This document shows positions 21,815 to 29,119 of a DNA stretch of 64,000 nucleotides, one piece after another. Origin of the DNA: Massilia agilis (lineage in GTDB: Bacteria > Pseudomonadota > Gammaproteobacteria > Burkholderiales > Burkholderiaceae_D). A program made the translations under genes and the position numbers. How positions within the stretch are numbered: the stretch's first letter is position 1; each line of letters opens with the position of its first letter. Below the pieces are notes generated by a model. That model made no database searches. It was not told the DNA's origin and saw only the letters and a program-made list of their open reading frames with translations. The stretch lies in assembly GCF_024756255.1 (NCBI RefSeq), contig NZ_JANUHB010000001.1, forward strand, positions 620,001 to 684,000. The letters run 5' to 3'.

Positions 21815-22366
21815 TCAGAACAGCTCGATGTCGCCGCTTTCCATGTGCTTCTGCTCGACCGACTTGCGCAGCACGCTGCGCAGCTCGAGCGACTGGATGG
21901 CGAGCGCCGTGCTGACCTTGCCGAGCCGGTCGACGATCTCTTCGTGGCCGCTCTCGGGCACAATGCCGGCGCCATGGGCGCCCAGCGTACCGAGGAATTC
22001 CGACAGCCCGATGACACGCCGGATGCTGCGTTCGATCAGCTGGCCGGTCATGTCCTGGAACTGCATGCTGGTCACGGCCCGGTTCACGTGCTGGCCGATC
22101 TCGTCGGACATGCGCGCGAGCGCGCCGCGCTCTTCCTCGGACAACTGCTCGCCCGCCAGCAGCCGGTCCACCAACGCCTGGCGCGCGCTGACCGCGCCGT
22201 GGATCGCGAGGAAGGCGGCGGTCAGCTTGTCGATCGCCTCCTCCAGCAGCAGCTCGGTCTGCAGCAGGTCGGTCTCGACCTCGGCGAGGTGCCGGCGGCC
22301 GTGATCCGACACGCCCGACAGCAGGCGCTTCACGTGCGATCCCAAAATTTTCTTCCTGGTCGTCAT
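21815..22366 (-). CDS. CheZ-like protein, putative second CheY phosphatase
   Basis: 183 residues, mostly helical. A segment TSMQFQDMTGQLIER (~99-113) matches the CheZ active-site helix and keeps the acid/amide pair (D105, Q109) used to hydrolyse CheY-P. The rest is unlike CheZ and it lacks the CheZ docking tail; instead it ends SGDIELF, close to the tail of CheD. It lies between motB and cheY2. I infer an auxiliary phosphatase, perhaps for CheY2. Alternatives are a scaffold, or a chemotaxis protein of unknown role. The ATG at 22364-22366 has GGAGGAG upstream; longer starts would run into motB. Confidence 0.65.
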   Translation of the reverse strand: MTTRKKILGSHVKRLLSGVSDHGRRHLAEVETDLLQTELLLEEAIDKLTAAFLAIHGAVSARQALVDRLLAGEQLSEEERGALARMSDEIGQHVNRAVTSMQFQDMTGQLIERSIRRVIGLSEFLGTLGAHGAGIVPESGHEEIVDRLGKVSTALAIQSLELRSVLRKSVEQKHMESGDIELF

Positions 22367-22382
22367 CCGGGTCTCCTCCGGC

Positions 22383-23324
22383 CTAATTCTTCGCTGCCGG
22401 CGCGGCCACGGCGGCAGCCGCCGCCACCTGGCCCGCTTCCTGCACCGGCACTTCGAGCTTGCCGGCGTCACGCATGATCGCCTCCTCGGTGCGCTTATTC
22501 AGCACGATGATGCTGATGCGGCGGTTGATCGGGTCGAACGGGTCCTGGCGGTTCAGCGGCGCGGCCGACGCCAGGCCCACCACGCGCAGCACCTTGTCGT
22601 CCTTCATCCCGCCGATCACCAGCTCGCGGCGCGAGGCGTTGGCGCGGTCGGCCGACAGTTCCCAGTTGCTGTAGCCGGTTTCCATCATGTACGGGGTGGC
22701 GTCGGTGTGGCCGGACAGGCCGATCTTGTTGGGCACGTCGTTGAGCACGGCGCCGATGGTGCGCAGGATCTCGCGCGTGTACGGCTCCAGCTCGGCTTTG
22801 GCCAGCTGGAACATCGGGCGGTTCTTCTCGTCCACCACCTGGATCCGCAGGCCCTCGCTGGTGATGTCCAGCAGCAGCTGGTTCTTGAACTTCTTCAGCG
22901 CCGGGTTGGTCTCGATGGTCATTTCGATGCGGCCCTTGAGCGACTGCAGGCGCCCGTTCTCCTCGCGCTCGAGCGCGGCCTTGGCCGCGGCCAGGTCGTA
23001 GGTCTTCTTGTCGGCCGGGACATCGCCACGCTTGACCTGGCCGTCGCGCTTGGTCAGGTCCTTGCCGCCGCCCTGCAGGATCGACGAGCTGTCGCCGCTG
23101 CCCGAGCCGCCCGACATGGCCACCTTGAGCGGCGTCTTGAAGTACTGCGCAATGCCTTCAAGGTCGCCCTTGGTGGTCGAACCGATCAGCCACATGAGCA
23201 GGAAGAACGCCATCATCGCGGTCACGAAGTCGGCGTACGCGATCTTCCAAGCGCCGCCGTGGTGGCCGCCGTGGCCCTTCTTCACGCGCTTGACGATGAT
23301 CGGCCGCAGTCCCTCATCGGCCAT
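22383..23324 (-). CDS. motB: Flagellar stator protein MotB
   Basis: 313 residues. A basic N-terminus with GHGGHHGG precedes one membrane helix (~28-48) that holds the proton-binding D32 (AYADFVTAMMAFFLLMWL). A linker/plug region follows, then an OmpA-like peptidoglycan-binding domain (~150-290) with NxxLSxxRAxxxRxxLI-type motif (NWELSADRANASRRELVI). Asp in the helix and no polar PomB signature suggest proton drive. It follows motA after 38 bases. Confidence 0.97.
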   Translation of the reverse strand: MADEGLRPIIVKRVKKGHGGHHGGAWKIAYADFVTAMMAFFLLMWLIGSTTKGDLEGIAQYFKTPLKVAMSGGSGSGDSSSILQGGGKDLTKRDGQVKRGDVPADKKTYDLAAAKAALEREENGRLQSLKGRIEMTIETNPALKKFKNQLLLDITSEGLRIQVVDEKNRPMFQLAKAELEPYTREILRTIGAVLNDVPNKIGLSGHTDATPYMMETGYSNWELSADRANASRRELVIGGMKDDKVLRVVGLASAAPLNRQDPFDPINRRISIIVLNKRTEEAIMRDAGKLEVPVQEAGQVAAAAAVAAPAAKN

Positions 23325-23362
23325 ATGTCCTCCGCAGGATCATGTGGTTCACGCTGCCGCCC

Positions 23363-24223
23363 TTACTTGGCCTTGGCCTTCTTGATGTGCTCTTCCAGCT
23401 CGGCGAAGGTCGGGCGCTCGGTCGAGTACAGCACCTTGCGGCCGAATTCCACTGCCAGCGCCGGCGCGTAGCCGTTCAGGCTTGCCAGCAGCGTCACCTT
23501 CACGCAGTGCAGCATCTTGGACGACTCTTCCAGCTTCTGCTCGAGCAGGCTGCCGAGCGGGCCGACAAAGCCATAGGCCAGCAGGATGCCGAGGAAGGTG
23601 CCGACCAGCGCCTTGGCGATCAGGATGCCCAGCTCGGCCGGCGGAATGCCCACCGATTCCATCGTGTGCACCACGCCCATCACCGCGGCCACGATACCGA
23701 AGGCCGGCAGGCCGTCGCCCAGCTTGGTGAGCGCGGTGGCCGGCACCAGGCCTTCGTGGTGGTGGGTGTCGATCTCGTTGTCCATCAGGTTCTCGATCTG
23801 GAACGCGTCCATGTTCCCCGAGACCATCAGGCGCAGGTAGTCGGTCATGAATTCGATGACATGGTGGTCGGCCAGCACTGCCGGGTACTTGGAGAACAGC
23901 GGGCTCTCGGCCGGCGCCTCGATGTCGCCCTCGATCGACATCAGGCCTTCCTTGCGCACCTTGGACAGCACGTCGAACAGCAGCGACATCAGCTCCATGT
24001 ACAGCTCGCGCGTGTAGCGCGAGCCCTTGAAGATGTCCGGGAGCGCCTTCAGGGTCGCCTTGACGGTCTTGCCGTTATTGCCGACGAAGAAGGCACCGAG
24101 GGCCGCGCCGCCGATCATCAGCAGCTCCACCGGCTGGAACAGCGCGGCGAGGTGGCCACCCTCGATCACGAAGCCGCCGAACACCGCGCCGAGCACGATG
24201 ACGTATCCGATAATGACTAACAA
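23363..24223 (-). CDS. motA: Flagellar stator protein MotA
   Basis: 286 residues, the usual length. Four membrane helices: two near the N-terminus, a large cytoplasmic loop with charged residues that touch FliG, and two near residues ~170-225 with the PALG/GIVAAVMGVVHTM-like core. The start is TTG at 24221-24223 (product MLVIIGYVIVLGAVFGG), with GGGAG nine bases upstream; no ATG fits the conserved first helix. A weak start codon may limit stator production. It heads the motA-motB-CheZ-like-cheY2-cheA run. Confidence 0.96.
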   Translation of the reverse strand: MLVIIGYVIVLGAVFGGFVIEGGHLAALFQPVELLMIGGAALGAFFVGNNGKTVKATLKALPDIFKGSRYTRELYMELMSLLFDVLSKVRKEGLMSIEGDIEAPAESPLFSKYPAVLADHHVIEFMTDYLRLMVSGNMDAFQIENLMDNEIDTHHHEGLVPATALTKLGDGLPAFGIVAAVMGVVHTMESVGIPPAELGILIAKALVGTFLGILLAYGFVGPLGSLLEQKLEESSKMLHCVKVTLLASLNGYAPALAVEFGRKVLYSTERPTFAELEEHIKKAKAK

Positions 24224-24406
24224 GTGCCCTTGCTCCCGCTACGCATTGTTTTCCGTTCTGGTGCCGGAAATTGTATTGAATTCAAAAAATATTTACGGTA
24301 GGGAAATACAATAGCTTGAGAACGGCTTCCCGGCAAGCAAAACTGGCCGGGATGTCGCCTAAAAGTGCCATATGTAAAGCTTTTCCTACCCCTCTCTTGA
24401 CAGCCT

Positions 24407-25903
24407 TCAATCCGCCTCGCCTTCCACCGCCAGCAGTTCGCTGTACGGCGCCGGGGGCAGGTGCATCATGAAGAAGCGGTCCACGGCCAGCTGCTCGCGC
24501 GCGACCGCCTGCACCAGCTCGCTCACCGGCTGGGCCGCGGTATAGCTGCCGTCCTGCCGTTTCTGGAACGGGTCGCTGCCGTACAGCAGGCGATGCTGCG
24601 GGAAATACGCCATCATCTGACGCTCGGTGGTCGCCCCCATGATCGGGTACAGCTCGACCCGGTTGGGGCCGGAGCCGATCACGGTCTTGCCGCGCACCCA
24701 GTGCAGCTCGGGCTTGCGCGGCGCTCGCTGCAGGCTGTCCGGCTGCCGGGTGTGCGGCGCGGCCAGGGTGCGGCGCACGATCGGCTCGGACAGCCCGAGC
24801 GCGTAGATCGGGATGCCGCGCGCGGCATATTCGCGAATGCCGGCCAGGTGCGGCCATGAATCGGAGGTGCTGACCACCGCCTTGACGCGCTTGCCGGGAT
24901 AGCGGCGCGCCGCCTCGTCCAGCACCTGCTTCGAGTAGTTCGACGAAATCGGCGCCTCGATCACGACCAGGCCGTCGCCCTGGTCGACGATCGCCACGTC
25001 CCACGACGCTTCGATCTGCACGATCCCGGGCGCGATCTCGGTGCGTTTGGCGCCCAGCGGCGTGGTGTCCGGCCCCGGCACCGGCGCCTGGGGCTTGTAC
25101 CGCGCCGCCACGGTCTCGGGAATCGCGGTCAGCGCCGGATCGAACGGCGCGTCCACCTTCAGCTTGCGCAGCATCAGCGTGCGGTCAGCCAGGCCGTTGA
25201 GCTGGTAGTCCCATTGCATCGGGTAGCGCAAGCCGCTCTTGTCCAGCCGCCAGAAGGTCCAGGTGACGCGCTGGACGACGTCGCCAATGTAGGCGCCGTA
25301 GGCCGCGTGCGCCAGCGGCCCCGCGTAGTCCACCGCAAACGGCAGGTGGGTGAATTGGTTCAGGTAGATGCGCACCGGAGCGCCGTCGAGCGTGAACGCG
25401 AGCACTTGGTGCGGCACGCCGTGGAGGACCTGCCTGGCCTCCAGGTGCGTGTCGGCGGCATCGAGGGCGGCAAGAAGGACCCGCTCGGGGCTCAGTGCCA
25501 TCGATTCGCCGGCGCGCTTCACGTCGGTGCTGTTGCCGGGAACCTGGTTGGCGCCGAACGTGTTCATGGCCATGTCACCGGAAACGACCAGGCTGGTGTT
25601 CCATTGCTGGGCCGGCGGCACGGCCATCTTCACGTCGCGCCGCAGTGCCCTGTGTTCGTGATCGTGCAGCTCGGTGATGTCGAGGAAGGCCACCAGGTAG
25701 GGGCCTTCCGGGCGCTCCGATTGCTCGAGCATGTTGCGGTAGCCGGACGACTCGAAGGCCACGGTCTTTACCGCACGCAGCTTCTGCTCGCCGCCCTGGG
25801 CTTCGAGGGCCTGCTTCAGCACCGCGGTGCTGGCCGCATCGGCCGCATACAAAGGGGAAACGGCGGCCATGGCCGCAAGCGCGACAAACTGACGAAGTTT
25901 CAT
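24407..25903 (-). CDS. Exported MBL-fold-like protein with a broken metal motif
   Basis: 498 residues. A clear signal peptide (MKLRQFVALAAMAAVSPLYA, cut near 20) predicts export. The C-terminal half (~290-490) has the layout of metallo-beta-lactamase-fold enzymes, but the HxHxDH motif reads S-D-S-W-P-H (VVSTSDSWPHLAGIREYA). Only the last His remains, so canonical zinc binding is unlikely. The N-terminal half resembles the outer-membrane lipoprotein-sorting-like beta domain found in some MBL hybrids, but this is weak. It is convergent with nothing and sits between the flhDC run and motA. I do not recognise a function. A 44-bp gap follows the upstream methyltransferase gene, so it may be in the flhDC transcript. 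Confidence 0.6.
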   Translation of the reverse strand: MKLRQFVALAAMAAVSPLYAADAASTAVLKQALEAQGGEQKLRAVKTVAFESSGYRNMLEQSERPEGPYLVAFLDITELHDHEHRALRRDVKMAVPPAQQWNTSLVVSGDMAMNTFGANQVPGNSTDVKRAGESMALSPERVLLAALDAADTHLEARQVLHGVPHQVLAFTLDGAPVRIYLNQFTHLPFAVDYAGPLAHAAYGAYIGDVVQRVTWTFWRLDKSGLRYPMQWDYQLNGLADRTLMLRKLKVDAPFDPALTAIPETVAARYKPQAPVPGPDTTPLGAKRTEIAPGIVQIEASWDVAIVDQGDGLVVIEAPISSNYSKQVLDEAARRYPGKRVKAVVSTSDSWPHLAGIREYAARGIPIYALGLSEPIVRRTLAAPHTRQPDSLQRAPRKPELHWVRGKTVIGSGPNRVELYPIMGATTERQMMAYFPQHRLLYGSDPFQKRQDGSYTAAQPVSELVQAVAREQLAVDRFFMMHLPPAPYSELLAVEGEAD

Positions 25904-25947
25904 GCTTTTCCTTGTTATTGAGACACAGCCGCAAGAATAGCGATTAG

Positions 25948-26763
25948 TTACTGACCGTCAATCTGTTTAAAACACCATATGTATAGCGCGCGCGTGCTGC
26001 CCTGCGGGACCAGCACCCGGTCCGGCGCCTGTCCGGCGATCGCGAATTCGTAGCTGGCCAGCACGCTGCCAGGCCGCATCTCGCGCCGCGCCTTGCGCCA
26101 CAAGCCATCCATCGCGGCAGGCGACAGGTAGGCATACACCAGGTCGTAGTCACCAAAGTCGAGCCGCTCGTAGTCGCCGCGCAGGAAGCGCGCACGGCTG
26201 CCGGAGACCAGCGCGCGCAGGCGGCTTGCCAGCCACGGCAGCGGCGCCAGCTCGATGCCCTCGACCCGCGCATCGGGCCGCGCGCGCGCCAGCGCCAGCG
26301 CCAGCCCGCCCAGGCCACTGCCGATGTCGATCACGCGCGGCGCCTCGCGCCCGGCCAGCAGCGCCAGCACCTCGGCGCGTACCGCCCTGCCCGACGGGTA
26401 GTAGGGCACCTGGGTGCGGAAGGTGGACCAGAACACGAGCAGCAGCACCACGAAGCCGGCCAGGAACACAGCGGGCGGCAGCGCCAGCGCCTGCGCCAGC
26501 AGCACGGCCACCGGGAACAGGAACTGGATCAGGACCCACCAGCGCGCCATGCCGGCGCGCGCGGTCACGATGGCGGCGAACCCGCCTTGCAGCACTGCGG
26601 CATGCCAGTAGCCGGGAGCGGCGCCCAGGCGCGCGAGCACGAACAGCGCCGCAAGCGTGGGCAGGAAGCAGGCACACTGGATCAGCAGCGCACGCAGCGC
26701 CGGAATGGAAAGCAGGCGGCGCGGGGCGGATCGCTCGCCCCGCGGTGGGGATGCAGGAATCAC
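25948..26763 (-). CDS. Membrane-anchored class I SAM methyltransferase coupled to flhC
   Basis: 271 residues from the GTG at 26761-26763, which overlaps the flhC stop (GTGA), so translation is coupled. Two to four hydrophobic helices (~20-105) precede a Rossmann methyltransferase domain with motif I VIDIGSGLGGLALAL and motif II VEGIELAP. Motif IV is degenerate (DLVYAYLSP). The substrate is unknown. The tight link to the flagellar master regulator suggests a motility or envelope role, but a neutral hitchhiker is possible. An upstream ATG would place 25 codons inside flhC and is not preferred. Confidence 0.75.
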   Translation of the reverse strand: MIPASPPRGERSAPRRLLSIPALRALLIQCACFLPTLAALFVLARLGAAPGYWHAAVLQGGFAAIVTARAGMARWWVLIQFLFPVAVLLAQALALPPAVFLAGFVVLLLVFWSTFRTQVPYYPSGRAVRAEVLALLAGREAPRVIDIGSGLGGLALALARARPDARVEGIELAPLPWLASRLRALVSGSRARFLRGDYERLDFGDYDLVYAYLSPAAMDGLWRKARREMRPGSVLASYEFAIAGQAPDRVLVPQGSTRALYIWCFKQIDGQ

Positions 26764-27308
26764 GCCGCGCCCAGCGCCGCGGCTTCCTTGGATTTGCGGG
26801 TCTTGCCGGCGCGCGAAGGCACGTGGCACAGGCCGCATTGGTAATCTTTGTTCAGGTCCAGCGCGTTGACCACGAACTTGCCCTTGCAGGTACTGCAGGG
26901 GGCCAGCGTGAGCATCTCGCTCTGGAAGAAGCGCACCAGCGTCCAGGCGCGGGTCAGCGAGAGCTGCGGCTCCTCGCCCGCTTCCGGCGGCATCTGTTCC
27001 AGGTACAGCTTGTAGGCCTTCATCACCGCCTGGATGCCGGTGGCACCCGCGTGATCGACCAGGAATTTGTAGATATTGATGAACAGCGAGGAGTGGATGT
27101 TCGGCTGCCAGGTCAGGAACCAGTCGGTCGAGAATGGCAGCATGCCCTTCGGCGGCGACACGCCCTTCAGTTCCTTGTACAGCTTGAGCAGGCGTTCGCG
27201 CGACAGCGACACTTCGCTCTCGAGCAGTTGCAGGCGCGCGCCCAGCTGGATCAACTCGATCGCGAGCTGAATCTCCTGCGCTTCCGACACGACGCTTTTC
27301 TTGCTCAT
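26760..27308 (-). CDS. flhC: Flagellar master transcriptional activator subunit FlhC
   Basis: 182 residues. FlhC joins FlhD in an FlhD4C2 complex that, with sigma-70, activates flagellar class II genes. Four zinc-binding cysteines are present as CSTC and CGLC (near residues 138-161). The N-terminal helical part (SEAQEIQLAIELIQLGARLQLLE) is typical. It follows flhD after 36 bases and overlaps the next gene by four bases. Confidence 0.97.
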   Translation of the reverse strand: MSKKSVVSEAQEIQLAIELIQLGARLQLLESEVSLSRERLLKLYKELKGVSPPKGMLPFSTDWFLTWQPNIHSSLFINIYKFLVDHAGATGIQAVMKAYKLYLEQMPPEAGEEPQLSLTRAWTLVRFFQSEMLTLAPCSTCKGKFVVNALDLNKDYQCGLCHVPSRAGKTRKSKEAAALGAA

Positions 27309-27344
27309 TGCAGGCTCCGTAACGAGGACGACTTAAGTGATGGC

Positions 27345-27662
27345 TTAAGCGATTTCCTCGACCGGCTGGCCGGCCATCAGGATGGCGGCGTGCGACTGGG
27401 CCAGCGCGCGGTCCTTGTTGTAGTTGGTGAGCATGGAAAGGATGGCGCTGTCGTCGAAGCGGAAGCGCGCCAGCATCATGTTGCCGCCAGCCAGCTTCAG
27501 GATCTGGGCATTGCTCATGCCTTCGATCAGGTCGGCGATGTCAGCCGAGATACCCAGGCGGAAGATCGCGGTGACCTTGTCGGCGCGGATCATTTGCTGG
27601 GCAAGCATCAGGTAGCTCAGGTTCGCGTCGCGAATTTCAGCCATCATGTCGTTCGCAGTCAT
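27345..27662 (-). CDS. flhD: Flagellar master regulator subunit FlhD
   Basis: 105 residues, slightly shorter than the ~116 of enterics and normal for betaproteobacteria. It has the family pattern IRDANLSYLMLAQQMIRADKVTAIFRLGIS. FlhD gives the complex its DNA-binding specificity. The ATG at 27660-27662 has GGAGAG seven bases upstream; the longer open frame lies in the leader. The ~680-bp region before it is rich in candidate regulatory sites, listed separately. Confidence 0.97.
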   Translation of the reverse strand: MTANDMMAEIRDANLSYLMLAQQMIRADKVTAIFRLGISADIADLIEGMSNAQILKLAGGNMMLARFRFDDSAILSMLTNYNKDRALAQSHAAILMAGQPVEEIA

Positions 27663-27919
27663 TGTTCTCTCCGGTATCCGTGTTGGTCTGGCGTTCTTGG
27701 TGTTGCCAGTGAGATACATTCTGACTGTGTGGAAACTTTTGGGCTATAGGCTGCGGTCTGTATTTTTCGTCCGGCAAAGACGAAGAAGACCCGTAGGAGT
27801 TTGTCTGACAAACCCTGCCGGATCGTGGTCGCGCCCCTATGAAAAGGGACGGAAAACGAGTGTGCGCAACACGGCGGAATGAACTCCTTGGGCCGTCCTG
27901 CGATCGCTGAATTTTTTGA

Positions 27920-27946
27920 TTTACGTCAAATTTTTGACCAACTTGA
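27920..27946 (-). promoter_or_regulatory. FliA-like promoter, flhD-proximal copy
   Basis: On the minus strand: TCAAGTTG, 11 bp, GACGTAAA. Compared with the FliA consensus TAAAGTTT-N11-GCCGATAA this is the weakest of three copies but has exactly the same geometry. It lies about 260 bases before the flhD ATG, and an inverted repeat GTCAAATTTTTGAC overlaps its spacer. Confidence 0.5.
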
Positions 27947-27994
27947 GTGTTGCGCCAAAAAATTTTTCGTCACCCTTGGGGCGTCTTGCTGAGG

Positions 27995-28021
27995 TAAACG
28001 GTCCCGTGTCCGGGAACTTTA
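27995..28021 (-). promoter_or_regulatory. FliA-like promoter, middle copy
   Basis: On the minus strand: TAAAGTTC, 11 bp, ACCGTTTA. The -35 matches 7 of 8 consensus bases, and the -10 keeps CCG and the T/A tail. It lies about 330 bases before flhD. Confidence 0.6.
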
Positions 28022-28155
28022 GGGGTCTTTTGAAAATTTATTGGTGACCCGTTGGTGTGCGGCGAGCGTACTTGGACGAGAGAGTCTTTTGAATAATTGT
28101 AGGTGACTCTGCAACTCAACCGTGTTGACACCCCTTTCCGGGGCATCTGGGATCA

Positions 28156-28182
28156 TTTACGGCACCAGTTTCGGGAACTTTA
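28156..28182 (-). promoter_or_regulatory. FliA-like promoter, distal copy
   Basis: On the minus strand: TAAAGTTC, 11 bp, GCCGTAAA. This is the best of three, one or two bases from the sigma-28 consensus in each box. It lies about 490 bases before flhD and 161 bp from the middle copy. Confidence 0.65.
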
Positions 28183-28341
28183 GGGTTTTTTGAAAAAAAA
28201 TTTGAATTTTTTTTATTTCGTTTAATTTCAATGACTTACCCCCCCCGCAAGCTCTCGACGTACAGCAGATGAGCGAACAGGCGAGTGAAAGGTTCGCTTG
28301 GCGAATATCTGCTTGGGCCAGGTACTCGCGAGTGCAACGCC

Positions 28342-29118
28342 CTAAGGTGCGCGAAAAATGACGTCGTTACGGAAGCGCCAGGTGTAGGTCTGGCTAACTT
28401 TCAGCTGCTCCGGATGGTCACGCAGATCGACGGTGATGTTGCCCAAATCGTCACGGCGGGCACGTCGGATGGCGCGTACGGCGACCAGCGTGCCGCGGTG
28501 GATCTGCCAGAACTGGTCCGGGTCCAAGCCCGCCTGCAACTCTTTGAGCGGCTTGCGGATCAGGCCTTCGTCCGTCGCACTGACCACACGCGTGTAGCGC
28601 GTATCTGACTCGAAGAACAGCACCTCGTCGATCGCGATCACCTTGATCGTGTTGCCACTCGTGGCACTGATCCAGCGGATGCGCTGCTTGCGCGCGGCCG
28701 CACGCAGATGCTGGTCGAGCTCGGCCATTGCCCGCAGCAGATCGGCGCTATCGGGACTGCGGCCCGTCTGCTCGCGCAAGCGCGCAACAGTCTGCGCCAG
28801 CCGTTCCGGGATAATCGGCTTGAGTAGGTAGTCAACGGCGCCCAGGTCGAACGCTTCGATCGCATGGCTGTTGTAGGCCGTTGTGAACACGGTGCGGCAT
28901 CCGCCGCCGCTCGCGCCGGCGACTTCCAGTCCGCTGGCGCCGGGCATGCGGATGTCGAGAAAAGCGACATCCGGGCGTAGGCGCGCGATGGCGTCGAGGG
29001 CCTCGCTGCCGTCCTCGCAACTGGCGACGATCTCCAATTCTGGCCAGGCCAATGCGAGCAGGCGCTGCAGATCCCTGCGCTGCAGATCCTCGTCGTCGGC
29101 AATGATCGCGGTGGGCAT
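28342..29118 (-). CDS. LytTR-family response regulator
   Basis: 258 residues. Receiver domain with D9/D10 and phospho-acceptor D55 (FLDIRMPG), then a LytTR DNA-binding domain (~155-255: IKVIAIDEVLFFESDTRYTRV ... FWQIHRGTLVAVRAI). LytTR regulators bind pairs of short direct repeats. The ATG at 29116-29118 is one base after the kinase stop, so the pair is coupled; upstream in-frame codons overlap the kinase gene. Targets are unknown. Confidence 0.93.
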   Translation of the reverse strand: MPTAIIADDEDLQRRDLQRLLALAWPELEIVASCEDGSEALDAIARLRPDVAFLDIRMPGASGLEVAGASGGGCRTVFTTAYNSHAIEAFDLGAVDYLLKPIIPERLAQTVARLREQTGRSPDSADLLRAMAELDQHLRAAARKQRIRWISATSGNTIKVIAIDEVLFFESDTRYTRVVSATDEGLIRKPLKELQAGLDPDQFWQIHRGTLVAVRAIRRARRDDLGNITVDLRDHPEQLKVSQTYTWRFRNDVIFRAP

Positions 29119-29119
29119 G

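Larger units (their letters stand above)
27663..28341. promoter_or_regulatory. Long AT-rich regulatory region upstream of flhD
   Basis: 679 bp without a credible gene, markedly AT-richer than its surroundings between about 27900 and 28230. It lies between flhD (leftward) and the 3' end of the LytTR gene (also leftward), so the signals should serve flhDC. It holds three FliA-like promoter elements, a perfect 13-bp palindrome TTTGTCTGACAAA (27800-27812) and an inverted repeat GTCAAA-TT-TTTGAC (27925-27938). The motif GTCTTTTGAA recurs near 28025 and 28087, and CGGGAACTTTAGGG near 28011 and 28172. Confidence 0.7.

Noticed and set aside
24292..24319. FliA-like promoter upstream of motA (TCAAG...CCGTAAA, minus strand)
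   Set aside because: The spacing is 13 bp instead of 11 between the eight-base boxes and the -35 is weak. It is suggestive beside the flhD copies but not strong enough to list.
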